Assembly: GCA_005406025.1 (NCBI GenBank) | Contig: BGZK01001278.1 | Span: forward strand, 1 to 64,000 | Origin: Eumeta japonica | Taxonomy: Eukaryota; Arthropoda; Insecta; Lepidoptera; Psychidae | Direction: 5' to 3' | Length of the DNA: 64,000 bases | Shown here: positions 46,694 to 58,599 of the stretch, piece after piece | Layout: each line of letters starts with the position of its first letter | How positions within the stretch are numbered: position 1 is the first letter of the stretch | Program-made: the position numbers and the translations under genes | Notes under the pieces: model-generated | The model's input: only the letters and a program-made list of their open reading frames with translations | What the model was told of the DNA's origin: nothing | Databases searched by the model: none

Positions 46694-47789
46694 TTAGGTC
46701 GGAGAAATTTTTTTTCATATTTTATAAGTATAAAATGTCAGTAAAATCTCTTTGGTTGTACTGCTTGTATCTGACTAGTTTGATTCCATTACATAAATGA
46801 CTTTAAAAAAAAAGGAAAATGAAAAGTAAAAACGGTGACCCATCATTATTTTATTGTTTTTCTACTACAACTAGAAAAATTCGACACAAACCGTGAAAAA
46901 AATTATGTATTGCAGTATCAGTAAGAGTAGGACAAAAAGGGATTCAATGGTTTTCAGTCTATAAATTTTGATGTCAAAGATGAACTTGGCTCTGGTCGAT
47001 CTATTACAGATAAAGTCGATGCGATTTTGGAAAAAAAAGAGCAAGATCTACATATCAGTAATTACGAACAGCTGAAGTGTGGAAAATTAAATATAGAACA
47101 GTTATTATCTATTAGAAAAAGCTGGATATACAAAAAAGTTCGATACTTTGGTCACACAAGAGCCTACTGAAAGAAATCTAATGAATCGTTTGCGATTCCT
47201 ATGGAAATGTAATGAAACTAAACCGTTTATAGAAAGAATGATCACTGATGATGAAAAATGGATTACCTAGGACAAGAATGTGCGAAAAATATCATGATGA
47301 AAAAGCAAGGAAGCTCCACAGACTAAAGCGAAACCCGGATTAACTCGCAATAAATTTGTACTGTGCCAAGAGTTGAAGCGACTCGAGTAAGAAGTAGAGT
47401 AAAAACGATTGGAATTGATCAACAGAAAAGGTGAAGTTTTTCACCATGACAACGGCAGACCACACACACCTTTAGCCAATAGGTAAATATTGAGAAAGTT
47501 TGGTTGGGAAGTGGTAATGCTTCTACCATGTAGCCCTGACCTTGTTTCTTCAGATATTCACCTGTTACGGTCTTTTCAGAAGTCTTAATATAGTGTTAGG
47601 ATAAGATCAAAAGAAGGCTATCAAAACTACTTGTCGTAATTTAGTGATCAGAAGTCCTATAATTTCTACGGAAATGGGATTATGTCACTACCTACAAAAT
47701 GGCATTATATTCCATTGTATAAAAATATGATAAAAAGTCTTGTCTTGAATTTGTATATAAAATATGAAAAAACTTTTCCTTCAACCTAA
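46694..47789 (+). mobile_element. Mariner (cecropia-like) element, full-length outline but dead
   Basis: The terminal inverted repeats start TTAGGTCGGAGAAA (left) and TTAGGTTGAAGGAAAAG (right, complement), both continuing to TTTTTTCATATTTTATA. TA dinucleotides flank at 46692-46693 and 47790-47791. Plus-strand pieces of the transposase follow in order: GWFS/WFSVY-like and ELGSGRSITDKVDAILEKK (about 46955-47030), MITDDEKWIT around the first catalytic Asp (about 47230-47270), QGSSTD/APQTKAKPGL-like text, VFHHDNGRPHT with the second catalytic Asp (about 47437-47470), LPCSPDL.SSD with the third Asp region (about 47523-47560), and the tail YFYGNGIMSLPTKW. Stops and frameshifts break every part. At 1096 bp it is shorter than the usual 1.3 kb, so internal deletions are likely. 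Confidence 0.88.
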
Positions 47790-47877
47790 TATTCCGTTGT
47801 ATAAAAATATAGTATGTGAAAGCTGTCTAATTCTTTATTTACTCAGGTCAACTGTGATTGTGGCACCCAAATATACA

Positions 47878-47885
47878 GTGGAGAG
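47878..47885. repeat. 8-bp target duplication GTGGAGAG (left)
   Basis: Directly before CAGTGTTGGCAA; identical to 48319-48326. Confidence 0.92.
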
Positions 47886-48318
47886 CAGTGTTGGCAATAT
47901 AGCAGTATCTAGAATGATGCGCTGATCGTACCAGGGGCGTAAAATTATCGTACCTGACAAAAAATTATCGTACGTTTTCAAATAACATATAAAAGCTATT
48001 TATAATATATTTATTTATTATACATATAAATTAATTCTTTATATATGAGTGAACGAATCTGTCGAAATCCATAAGAAACTAATGACTTTCGGAATAATCG
48101 GAATCTTTCTTAAATGACTCAACAATCATCCGGCATTATGACATCATAGTCACTCTCTTGATCCTCTTGTGTTTCGTACAAGTGACATCTTGTGTACAAA
48201 TTTAGAAATTCGAAAATTATCGTACATTTGCGTACGATAATGAATCGCAATCGTACATCGTACTTTGGTATTAAACTATCGTACATGTACGATAATTATC
48301 GTACGGTTGCCAACACTG
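47886..48318. mobile_element. hAT-type MITE (433 bp)
   Basis: Perfect 12-bp terminal inverted repeats (CAGTGTTGGCAA / TTGCCAACACTG) and a perfect 8-bp target duplication (GTGGAGAG), the hallmark of hAT elements. It has no transposase. Internally it is full of the word TTATCGTAC and its complement GTACGATAA (47943, 47964, 48216, 48233, 48279 and the right subterminal region). Near the right end these overlap into CGTACATGTACGATAATTATCGTACG-type palindromic text. These could be transposase binding repeats. The 62-codon frame at 48192-48380 crosses the right end and is not a gene. Intact duplication and ends suggest recent insertion. Confidence 0.92.
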
Positions 48319-48326
48319 GTGGAGAG
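48319..48326. repeat. 8-bp target duplication GTGGAGAG (right)
   Basis: Exact copy of 47878-47885. Confidence 0.92.
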
Positions 48327-48390
48327 CTACCTCCATCAACTAATATGACGTTTACCCAGAGAAAATATTACATTAGTTGATGAAGGTAGC
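48326..48390. repeat. 65-nt hairpin, 19-bp stem
   Basis: GCTACCTCCATCAACTAAT (48326-48344) and ATTAGTTGATGAAGGTAGC (48372-48390) pair with one mismatch around a 27-nt loop. The size is like a short microRNA precursor or the core of a small fold-back element. The first base is shared with the hAT target duplication. Confidence 0.75.
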
Positions 48391-48394
48391 ATCA

Positions 48395-49295
48395 CCAATG
48401 AGTATAACCCAAAAGCAAGTAGAAGATCGGTAAAAGTTTACATTGATGAATGAAGTCGAAGGTACGTTTAAGTAAAATTTTCACATAACAGCTGTCCACG
48501 ATGATAGAAACACGTGTCGAAGAAGCGCCGAATAAGGACAAACAAGATTTTTTAAAAGTAATAGTATTAGCTGTAAAGGCCAAGATCAAAATATTGCGAC
48601 TGCACAATTTAAAAGGGGAATTAATTAACTGTTACGAATAATTTTTAGCGTCGATGCGGACAAAAGCTTGAAATCATCAATTTTATAATACTGCAACGAT
48701 TGTGTACTACAATTAAGTATTACACTTTAGTGCAATAGTAAATGCAGGCGGTATGCCAGAGACAGGCGACATCTCCGAGGATCTATGAAGAGGCGAATGC
48801 AAAGTATTACACAAGTACGTGTAATACTTACACACAGATAGACATCGGTCTACCAATGATCATGAAAGCTTCTTAGGGACTTCAAATGCTGATATTTTAT
48901 GAAATCTCGATTTTCTATACAAATGCGGATTAGAAATATCAATCTCTCTCATTTTATGCGGACATTCAATTTTCTTAGTGGGATGTTAAAAAGAAAACAC
49001 TGTTGTGGTGAGCTTACTAGTATATATGAATTCACGCCTTTTTTTTTTTCATTTTTCTTATGACGCAGTAGATTAGGTAATGTCACAAACACTGAAATAC
49101 AAATAACAAGTTATACAAGCACTTAGTCAAGGAACACGACATGTTTAGTAATACAGAACACCTCAAAGTTCACAAATTTTACGCGCACAGAATTCATATT
49201 AAGCAAGCAAAAACGGAATAACAAAGGCGCCTAAATGCCTAAGAAACTTTACATAATATTTTATTACGTGCGACTTGACACGGAATAAGCAAGCA
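48395..49295. other. No gene recognised
   Basis: Mixed composition. The sequence at 48430-48800 may be transposon debris but no protein motif can be read. Confidence 0.4.
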
Positions 49296-49299
49296 AAAG

Positions 49300-49470
49300 T
49301 GAAATTAAATTTTGCCGCCGCTCCGGCGTCCTACACTCGAAGAGTCTCTTTTGCCTTTGACAAAAACCCCCCCCATTTCGTTTAACTCTATTCTATGTTC
49401 GGAACTTTCGTCGCTACGGCAATTCGTAACTGGCAACTTTATTGGACGCCCGTGTTAATGAATATTTGGT
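49300..49470. promoter_or_regulatory. GC-raised islet
   Basis: TGCCGCCGCTCCGGCGTCC, CTTTTGCCTTTGACAAA (HMG/TCF-like inverted words), a C-run at 49368, and GCAACTTTATTGGACGCC (Caudal/AbdB-like TTTAT). Non-coding; role inferred. Confidence 0.27.
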
Positions 49471-49479
49471 GAAACACAA

Positions 49480-51465
49480 CATAAATTAAACAAGAGTGGA
49501 ATTTTCTTTTCGTCAGATTTTACTGCGAAATTTGTATGTAATTTTAGGTTATTCTTTCAATTTATTTTAGTGAATGCCGATTGATATAATTAAAGTGTCA
49601 AGTCAAAATAAAAGAAAATCACTATTTATGTATGAAATAATCAAAGCTGTAGGTAATGTTAACAATTAATTAAATGTACATAAACATAAACTCAAACATA
49701 TTTCCCAGAGATTTCTATAAGCCGAGATATCAGATCTCCACTTACTGATATCTTTATACGTTTCTTACTGACATTGATCACTAAACAAATAATACTTGTT
49801 TTCAATTATTTTCGTTCTAATACAAATTCATTACAATCTTATTAATACAACTATTTAATATATATCACATAATTATTTTATCGTTAATATTTCCATTACT
49901 TATATAGATTTGCATATGCTTGTTTAAGAATACATTCTTACCCAAGCATATATATATATGTATGCATACATAAATCATTTTTTTATAGTATTTCCAATTC
50001 AATAAATATTAGATTACATGAAAACTTCGTAAATCAATACTAAATATCCATGAATACATAATTTTGAAAGTTAAACAATCAAAATGGCAAGAAATAGCAT
50101 CCTACGACACGTGATTACTACAACGTTTGAGTGTTCGCCATCAGGTGAGACACCAACAATTGCCGTCCTTTTATAAAGACATAAATTTCTTTCCTTGAAG
50201 TTGGATTGTAACGACCTTTACAGAAGTTAATTTCATAGTTTCAATTTATGCGGTATAAAGTTAACCGTTGAACTTACTGTGATAAAGAACCAGTCGTTAA
50301 CATGATAGGGATGAAATTTACTGAAAACTTGGAAACTGTTATAAAATGAAACGACCGTTCGGAGTATTGTCTCATAAAATATAAATAAAGAAGTGCAATA
50401 TATTTTACCAAGACCAGGGAGTTACAGTTAGACCAACTAAAAATCACAGAATTATCAACAATTCAAACAGCTTTCCGTTGTAATGTTGGGTAAAACCCGA
50501 AACGATTCTAAAACGTCTTATATTATTTTACTTCAAGACAATTTTTCATTTTTATAAGACGAAATAATTAGATGAAGATTGAAGGAAATATTCTTAATGT
50601 TCATGTAGACAACAATGGAAATAAACATTGCATTTGCATATTAAAACATGAAACTAGCGCGAAGTGATTACAAAAAAAAAGAATATTAAGAGAAAGAAAA
50701 ATATCATATTATAGGCTGTATTAAAAGTTCAAAGAGAAGGCGAAGATACAGTAATTAAACCTTTTATAACAGCTTTTTGATAAGTACTAAAATACTAGCA
50801 AAGTACGTGAAAACTTACTTATTTGCCATTGACTTTTTAGCCATTATCGCATCCTATTGAAAAAGAAACATCCACCAAAGAAGTATGGAAATCATTAGAT
50901 CGCAAGTCTTCTTTTCATCAGTGTCGTTTCATATAAAATTTTATATATGAAAATGACAACTGAGTCCTTAAAATAAAACTTATAACTTTCGCAAGGGGTT
51001 TCAAAAGAAACCGTGTTTCCAGAAGAGCAAAAAGGAATTGGGCAAGGGATCAGATTAAAGACAAATAATTCTTTCACCGAGACAGCCGACATATTAATAC
51101 AATTTTTGAGGTACGGAGCGATTTTTTTAAATTATAAGTCAAAAACACATTCGTCCATTTACCCATGGTCAAGATTCGAAATCTGTACGTACGAAACTCT
51201 TTCACGCACTGAGTCATCGTCAATCGAAGACTTAAAGGGCACCAAATTTTCATTAACCCTTAATTTAATTGTCCGTTCGGTTTTCTTTTTGATAAATGTA
51301 AAAACTACTAAATATATCAAATTCATATTTGCATAGAAAGTGAATGGCCATACGTTTGGCCTATATATGAGCTGAATAAAGATCGTCCCTTCAACTTTAT
51401 TTCACATGAAATACACATTAAGTGACTGTATTTCTAGTCTAAATATAGACTGTTATAACGTTCTC
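49480..51465. other. No gene recognised
   Basis: AT-rich. The 107-codon plus frame at 51013-51336 has no recognisable domain and no codon bias. Nothing else supported. Confidence 0.45.
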
Positions 51466-51469
51466 GAAA

Positions 51470-51800
51470 CTAAAAGTGGGGCGACGACCGGAACCGAAGT
51501 CTTAACCTAAACCGAGACCACGCTTAAGATTAGGATAGTGGGCGGGAGGGGGAGCAATAGTCAATCCGAGATCTAACTGAATAATAAGAGTGAGACTGGG
51601 ATCCGAATAAAAATAATAAGAAAACGCGGCACGAGACTGAAAGTGGAACCGGAATCGAAATTTAAAGCGAGACCGTGATCAGAAGTACCTAAACTTGAAC
51701 CGGTATTGTAAATCTTAGTTACAACTATAATTACAGAAGAAACTGAAAAGCTGAGAGTAGGTGTGATTTCGAAACCGAGAACAATACCTAAAATGGAATT
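51470..51800 (-). repeat. Quasi-hexameric dispersed repeat, reverse copy
   Basis: On the plus strand the text is a chain of GGAACCGAAGT, AACCGAGACC, GAACCGGAATCGAAAT and ACCGAGAAC words, the complement of the GATTCCGGTTT blocks at 8660, 34500 and 39030. Non-coding. Confidence 0.6.
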
Positions 51801-51809
51801 GTATGTAAA

Positions 51810-52645
51810 TAACTTATACGTAATAAATTCTATCTTACGAACATAAAAATTGAATGGATTTATTTTATATTAAACTGAGTGAACTCACAGATGCAAGCTA
51901 AAATATATAGTCTAACTTGTATCCTCAGCTAAATATATATGTATGCCGTATATACAGTTCATTACTTTATGAAAAAGAACTAAAGGAAAGTATAATTATA
52001 AGAACAGTTTTAGAAAACAGAATGAAAAGGGCATTACATGTTGTTACTAATAGAGAAATCACCTTGCTGTAAGTCTGTTTAACTGATAAAATTAACGCAA
52101 TGGAGATGAGAACCTTATGTAGTTTGTTCAAAATTTGTTTAAAATATAGCTGTAGAAATAGTAATGTTCAATAATGGTATATGGTTCAAAAGACTTAGTC
52201 AAGTTTCAAACAATACTAAAGTGTTTGTTGAAGTGTTGTCAGCTAAAAAGAGTAAATTAAAGTATGCTTACGAAAGAAATTTATACAACTAATACGTAGG
52301 TTTGGCAAGCCATACCCGAGATAATTCTAATTATACCAATGTGTTAGCATAATTAAACAAAGGTCGCATTTTAATTTCAAAGGTAACTAGTCGACATCAG
52401 TTAAACAAAAGAATTTGTAGAGTAAATAAATATGATTTTATATACGTACATACTCGGAATTTAACACTGTAATTTCTAAAGCACGTAATGAAGTTTTATA
52501 AGTGTAGGAAGAGAAATTTTTACCTGTTTTTATCGCTTTTTTGTATAGAGAGGAATTTGAATTATAACAAAAATTTCTTTTTTATCTTTTTATCAGTATC
52601 GTTATATTTTGTGTGCCCTTGAATTCTTGAAGAAAAAGGAAACAG
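51810..52645. other. AT-rich sequence, nothing recognised
   Basis: No supported feature. Confidence 0.55.
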
Positions 52646-52649
52646 GATA

Positions 52650-53110
52650 AATGCCAAAGTATCGCGAACTAGCATTTCATAAATAGTCGACCTCGATCGG
52701 CGTCCCTGTGATCCTAAGACAAAATAACAAAATTACCTCCGGCACGCAATTTCTAGCTTTCAATATTAAAAGTGTCACCGGTGCCCGTATACATAAACTT
52801 TTCCAGGTCGTGCTATTTACCCGCTGCCAGAACTAAATAATCCTTACATCCCGCGCAGATGTAATCCTGACATGCAATCTCCGGCGTCATCAATCAGAGG
52901 GGTGGGGATGGGCACGGCGCGGGTGCGCCGGCGGCGAGACACGGGGGGGGGATTATGGCGGCATAATTATTCTCGAAATGTCAGAAGATCAAATCCCGGA
53001 TTACACAGCGCACAATTAAACCGCACTCGTTCTCGGCTATTCATTTAGCCGGATCGCCCGCTCGCAGCTACGAAATGTTTAGTCCGCATATCGGACGTGT
53101 AGGAATGGGG
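52650..53110. promoter_or_regulatory. GC-rich islet, possible conserved regulatory element
   Basis: The longest GC-raised block in the right half. It mixes a GC core (GGCACGGCGCGGGTGCGCCG, 52913-52932) with AT-core words (TTTACCCGCTGCCAG, CATAATTATTCTCG, TTCATTTAGCCGG). ATTATGGC at 52952-52959 is the complement of the Pleiohomeotic-type word GCCATAAT. No open frame of interest. Enhancer or Polycomb-type element is possible but unproven. Confidence 0.33.
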
Positions 53111-53119
53111 TTTAGCTCG

Positions 53120-54110
53120 GGAAATGCGATTGACGTCTGCTGAATCCAGAATTGATTGATTAATACTGTAATAACAATAATAACAAATCGACATGCGGAC
53201 GCGAAATCATTTTTTCTTCTTGCACTATGAAATATTTCGTTCGGTAAGATATAGGTTTCGTATTGAGCGAAAGTCGGTGCGCCAATGCTGACTCGTTTGA
53301 AAGGAGAATACTAAGTTTGCGAGTCAAGGTGATTGCATATTATTGAAGTCAGGATTATTAGAAATATATGATGGTAAATAAGAGGTAATAAGAAATTCAC
53401 TTATGATAAAGGAGTTTTATGGATTTCGTAATCCAAATGCTCAAGTTATTTCTAATTTGTATTCTATGTGTGATTGACTCATGCACCTCAAATTAAGTAA
53501 CAAATCTGAACTAATTGGTACAATGCCACGAAAATTTTCCATCCAATTTTGTCTTCATAGTATCTTTTAATTACTTACCATAAAGAGTCTTTAAGTTTTA
53601 CATGCAATCGCATGTTGTCATTTTATTTTTTCTGTACAGAATATCTTGTATTTCGGAAATATTTTTTTTCCGAAAACGTAATCAGCCATAGCCCATTTCC
53701 TAATTACCTATTAGTTTACGTTGACAAAGAAACGAGACAACAAACGCTTCTTGATGAAAATGATCTAATTTTCGAAGTATTTTTTTTAAACATCAAACCT
53801 CTACAATACATTCCTTTCACCGGGATCAATCCAGTTTAATTATATCAAGGAATCGCAAGACTTTAACTAAATAGCACAACTATATATCATACCATGGAGT
53901 GTTGTTATTATCAACATGTTTTAAAAAGTGTATACGTACTACGGCTACAGATTTCCGACTTTTAAATTTGGACAGTATTTAAATCCTTAACACCGTATAT
54001 ACATAAGAATGATACAAGATTTGTGACAGTATACTATAGTTCAATAAAGAATTTAATCTAAGTAGTATAATGAAGTTCAGACGTAAGCCCATCACAAAGC
54101 AATGTATTAG
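53120..54110. other. AT-rich sequence, nothing recognised
   Basis: The 75-codon frame 53612-53839 has no domain. Nothing else supported. Confidence 0.5.
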
Positions 54111-54117
54111 TTTAGTA

Positions 54118-55095
54118 ACTGAACTAAACTAGTTCAGTTATTCTACCTGAACTATTTAGGTAAATCACATAAACTATTCGGATAAAATAGCTGTACATTT
54201 CAAGTAGAATACCTAAACTATTAAGATGGAATACCTGAACTATTGAGCTAGTATACCTAAACTGTTCAGATGGAATACCCAAATTATTCAGCTAGAATAC
54301 CTGAACTACTCAGCTAGGATACTTATTCAGATCAGTTGTAATACCTATACGATTTGACTACATTTTACCAAATATTTAGCTTATATACCCAAATGGTGCA
54401 GTTATAATAACCATATGGAACAGCTATGTGATTTAGTTAAAGCACAAATATTTTACCTAAAAGACCTATACTATTGAGCTAAAATAAATATACAGTTTAC
54501 CTTGTATAACTATATAACTTTATAACCTAGAGTAACCAACCAGTTTAGTTGGAATATGTAAAGTTCAGTTAGCACAGCTGTTCAATTAAGTTACGATAAC
54601 TATAACATTTAGCTACTTCATCTTAACGTCTAATAAGTCCAACTAAACTAAATAGTTGTAATACCTGTAGAGTTTGGCTATATTTTCTAAACTGTTTAGC
54701 AAAGTAAAATGCATCTTAGATACTTTATACTAAACAGTTTAGTAGAAAAAGCCAAACTTTAAGTGCATTTTATAAGTTTTTTACTAAACTGTTGAGCTGT
54801 TCTTCCTCATTGTTTAGAAAAACTTTAGTGACTAATTAGCCAATCCTGCTGAACTATGTAATTTGTAAAAAATAGCTAAAAGTTTAGTAAAACAAAAAAG
54901 TTCATTTCATATACCAACTACTAAACAGTTTAAAATAAAATAATAAAACTGTTTAGTTATTCCAGCCGAATTCAGCTGTTTTACCTAAATAAATTAATTT
55001 AACTAGTGCAGCTATTAGTTTAGCAGTCACCACAGCTACTAAACTGTTTTGTAAAATTTTACTTAAAAATAAGCAACTAATAGACAAACAGTTTT
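54118..55095. repeat. 22-bp minisatellite and its decayed surroundings
   Basis: From 54208 at least nine 22-bp units run in phase: 54208, 54230, 54252, 54274, 54296, 54318, 54340, 54362 and 54384. The consensus is close to AATACCTGAACTATTCAGCT plus AG. Two diverged 22-bp units (54140, 54162) and one 24-bp unit (54184) precede them. To the right the phase is lost, but the words CTAAACTGTTTAG and AGTTCAGTT recur on both strands up to about 55095, as if an older array had been scrambled. No frame or RNA gene. Confidence 0.85.
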
Positions 55096-55099
55096 TTCC

Positions 55100-56525
55100 G
55101 TGTACTATACACACTGAAAATGGTCACAAAAGATTCTTAGAACTTTAAAATGTAAACTTTATTTCTTTCGATTTCAATAATGGGGATTTAAAAGTAATCT
55201 TAATTTATTATTGATTATTGAAAATGTACCATACTTTATTGATTATTTACCTATTTTTCAATATTCAGTGACACAGCCATGAAAAGTTTATTTACCATTA
55301 ATAATTGTAAAAGCATCTCCTTTCCTAATTTTAATTAAGCCTCTTTAATAATTTAGAACACATAAATGTCTTGAATGTATTCAGCGACCACTCAGTTGAA
55401 CATTTTAAGTTCATACTCATGACTTAATATTCGTCGATTGAATACAGTTTTCTCGAATAAACAGACGAGGCGCTCGCACCCTAAGATTATTACATTTAAT
55501 ATTTAAGTTTATAATCAAAAGCAAATTAGGTAAACGTCAATTATGTTATTCGTGACAGAGCTCGAGAAACGAAATTCTGAAACTTCGCGAACAAAGGATT
55601 CAAAGATTATCAAGATGTTGGCGGATTTTCATCTCGTTTTGTTGTTTTTGACTAGAACAATAAGCAGAAACTTGTTGTGTTTCCGGCTTATGAATTTGTT
55701 ATGGCTGAAATCGAAATAAGTTTATTCAATTTCGTTTTAATTACAAACTTGTCATCAACGTTTGACACCTTAAATTGTTGCCCTTAAATTAGAAAGGGAA
55801 AGGCGAGTGTTTTTAAGAGCCTACTATTTTTTTCAATTACGTTTCAATTGATTACATTACTTCCTACTTCGTTGCATTTATTTTTAAGTTTTCGTATCGA
55901 AACATTTCCAAGTCTATCCGACTTTCTGTGCGTCTGTCACAGCAGTACACTTCAATCTTCGTTCAGTGTTGTTTTGAAATTCTGTACAGAATGGTTTTGA
56001 TCCAATTACAGATATGGATAAGAGCAACTTTGGTGTAGGCCGTTACTTACGGCACTAAAAAGGGAATTCATTTCTATCGCAGATAATAGGATTGCTAAAA
56101 ATAATAAAAGATATTTAGAATATTTATGTGATTTCTTTTCATTTTCATTTAATACTTAAAGAAGAACTTCTATATTGCTATACATAGCTTATCTCCAAAA
56201 GATTACAATACAAATATTCTGAAAAAATACTAAGATTATATTTAAGAAAGATACCTAAGTGCTTTCTATGAATATGTTTTATCGAATATCAAAGCCTTAT
56301 CAATATATATATCAAAATTTAAATACCCACATAAGTTGTAGTACGGAATTATTACCATTCGAGGCTAATTAATTTCTGACCGTTTTTTTATTTATTTTAA
56401 TAGTAAAGTTGTATGATATGATCGAATTTAATTTCTTTATTTTTGTAAATCATTTCATTTTAACAAGATAAATGTTTTTGACGACAAAATTAAAATTAAA
56501 TAACGTTATTTGACTTCTGAAAACG
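55100..56525. other. AT-rich sequence, nothing recognised
   Basis: No supported feature. Confidence 0.55.
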
Positions 56526-56529
56526 ACCA

Positions 56530-56695
56530 CTTCCGTAGTCTAGCGGGGACGATGCTTCGGACACAAGTTTTGGGTTCGGTTACCTATTGGACAACACAAT
56601 TTAAACTAGGTTACCTAGTCTTACCTATCTGCGCCGAAGGTTTATGTAATATCAGAGTTAGTCATCAAATTCGCACCCACAGCAAAAAAAAAAAT
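56530..56695 (+). repeat. tRNA-derived SINE
   Basis: Pol III-type split promoter: A-box-like TAGTCTAGCGGGGACG (56537-56552) and B-box-like GGGTTCGGTTACC (56572-56584), at tRNA-like spacing. It continues with CTATCTGCGCCGAAGG and ends in an A-rich tail (GCAAAAAAAAAAATAATTG, to 56700). It differs in sequence from the SINE at 38745. The 63-codon frame across it is not a gene. Confidence 0.62.
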
Positions 56696-56704
56696 AATTG
56701 AAAA

Positions 56705-58595
56705 TTAAATATCATGTTCACATCAAACGAAAGCATAGTCCATTTAAAATTAATATTTACTTAGATTTAAAGTATTTCTGAATTTTTAATTTTCATTCAA
56801 TCAATTTCTAACTTTATACGGTTCATTTGTAGGTAGGTTTTTTTTCCTATAGTTCTTTCTTAAATGTGCTCACAATTAACGTTTTTTGTCAAGATTCTTT
56901 TTAGACCGTCGGTAAGCTGCTTAATAAGCCTCGAGTTGGATGAAGGTTAGCAAAAAAAAAAGGGAAGCATTTATTGACCTTAAAGAAATGAGAAATTCCG
57001 AAGGGGATTCAAATCACAATGGGAGGGTGTTAATCACTTCATATTTAATTTTTAATTACACCCGAAAAGCTCATTAACTTTATTTTAATTTAACTTTCAT
57101 TAATTAACTCCGTAGAGTTTAACATGTTTTAGCTTACTGACGATTTAATACACAATTCGTATGTTAACAACACAATTCGCCTGTGATATCTCTGGTTCTT
57201 TAAATTCTTTTATCGAATCCGTCCAGAATACTCATGTTCTGGATGTCAATCCCATTCGTAAAATTTTGATAAAAAACTGTATTTCAATTTATGGAAAGAA
57301 TATCAATAAATATCTTATAAGTTCTGAAACCATAACCACTGATTATTAGCCCAATAAGATTTCCCCTTATGTCAGTGCTACAAGGAATTTATAGTATTGC
57401 TTTCTTAAACTTATTTATGTGTATCACAATAATATTTGAATTTCTGGATTATAAAATGATATATGATTTATGAATATGATTTTTCGTGTAATCAATATAA
57501 TTTTATTACCTGTAACCCTTTTAACAATACTGTATTGCTATATATTTTTTATTGATTATTAAAATAATCTTGCACAGTAAAACAATGATATATTTTAAAT
57601 TTTATTCATGAATTGATTCTTAAAATTTAATTTTCCTTTATTGTATATTATTTTATTATATTTTATGGTATGTGATGTATTTTATTTACTCTTATCTTAC
57701 ATATTGCAAAGTATAGTTGGCTCGAAACTTTATTTGTTTAAAGAAGTTTGTACACTTACTACATGAACATAATTATCTGTGCACTTTTGCCTACTCGGGG
57801 GAAACTTAGACAAAGTCTTTATTAATAATGAAATAATTTACAAGTAATTTTATTAACATTACTTTTATTGATGTTATTTTGCTGATATTATTATATCTCG
57901 CTTAAAATTCGAATTAATACCTCGTGGTTACTTTATTGAATAATTGTTTGACTTGACTATGGATACATATGGACTATTATTAATTTTCACACCCTTATCT
58001 TATACAATGATTAAAAATACGTTTAATTTATGGTTACGCAGATTGTGAGATTTCTAGTATGCAACTTTGTTTGGGTCATTTTGGGTCGTTTTGGTCATTT
58101 TAAGTAAAATTGAAACCGTAGAGAACTCAGAGAGTGGAATAATTGTCTTTTTTAATAATTATTACTGTAAGGTATATTGCACATAAGTAATATGAATAAT
58201 ATGAATATTTTGCATTCCTTTTATTATGAGTTCACTGAGCCTGTAACATAAATCACTCGGCGACGCAAAGATGTGCCGTCGGAATGCCGAAACTCAACAC
58301 GGAGTTGGAATCTAAAATATGAACCACAATCGTGCTACGGCAAACCGGTCAAATTAATATTTACGTAAAAGTATTTGATCTCAACAATGTACAACGAGTG
58401 AAAAAATATACTCTCGTGCTTAAGGCTTGCAGAGAGGTCATAACTCAACTTTAGTGGAACGTAAGAAGCACGTGATATGAAATATGTAGTTCATAAGCCT
58501 TTGGGAAAGAAAACCACTGTTTTCAATTAAAGACCAGGACGCCATATACATAATCTCGTAAACGGGGCGATCTGGGCCAATACATATTTATGAAC
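56705..58595. other. No gene recognised
   Basis: AT-rich. The frame 57161-57349 shows no domain. A small run of GGGTCATTTT / GGGTCGTTTT direct repeats lies at 58072-58100, and a small CpG patch at 58255-58300. Confidence 0.5.
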
Positions 58596-58599
58596 AATC

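Noticed and set aside
52930..52950. G-run ACGGGGGGGGGATT as a G-quadruplex
   Set aside because: Only one long G-tract is present, not four separate tracts.
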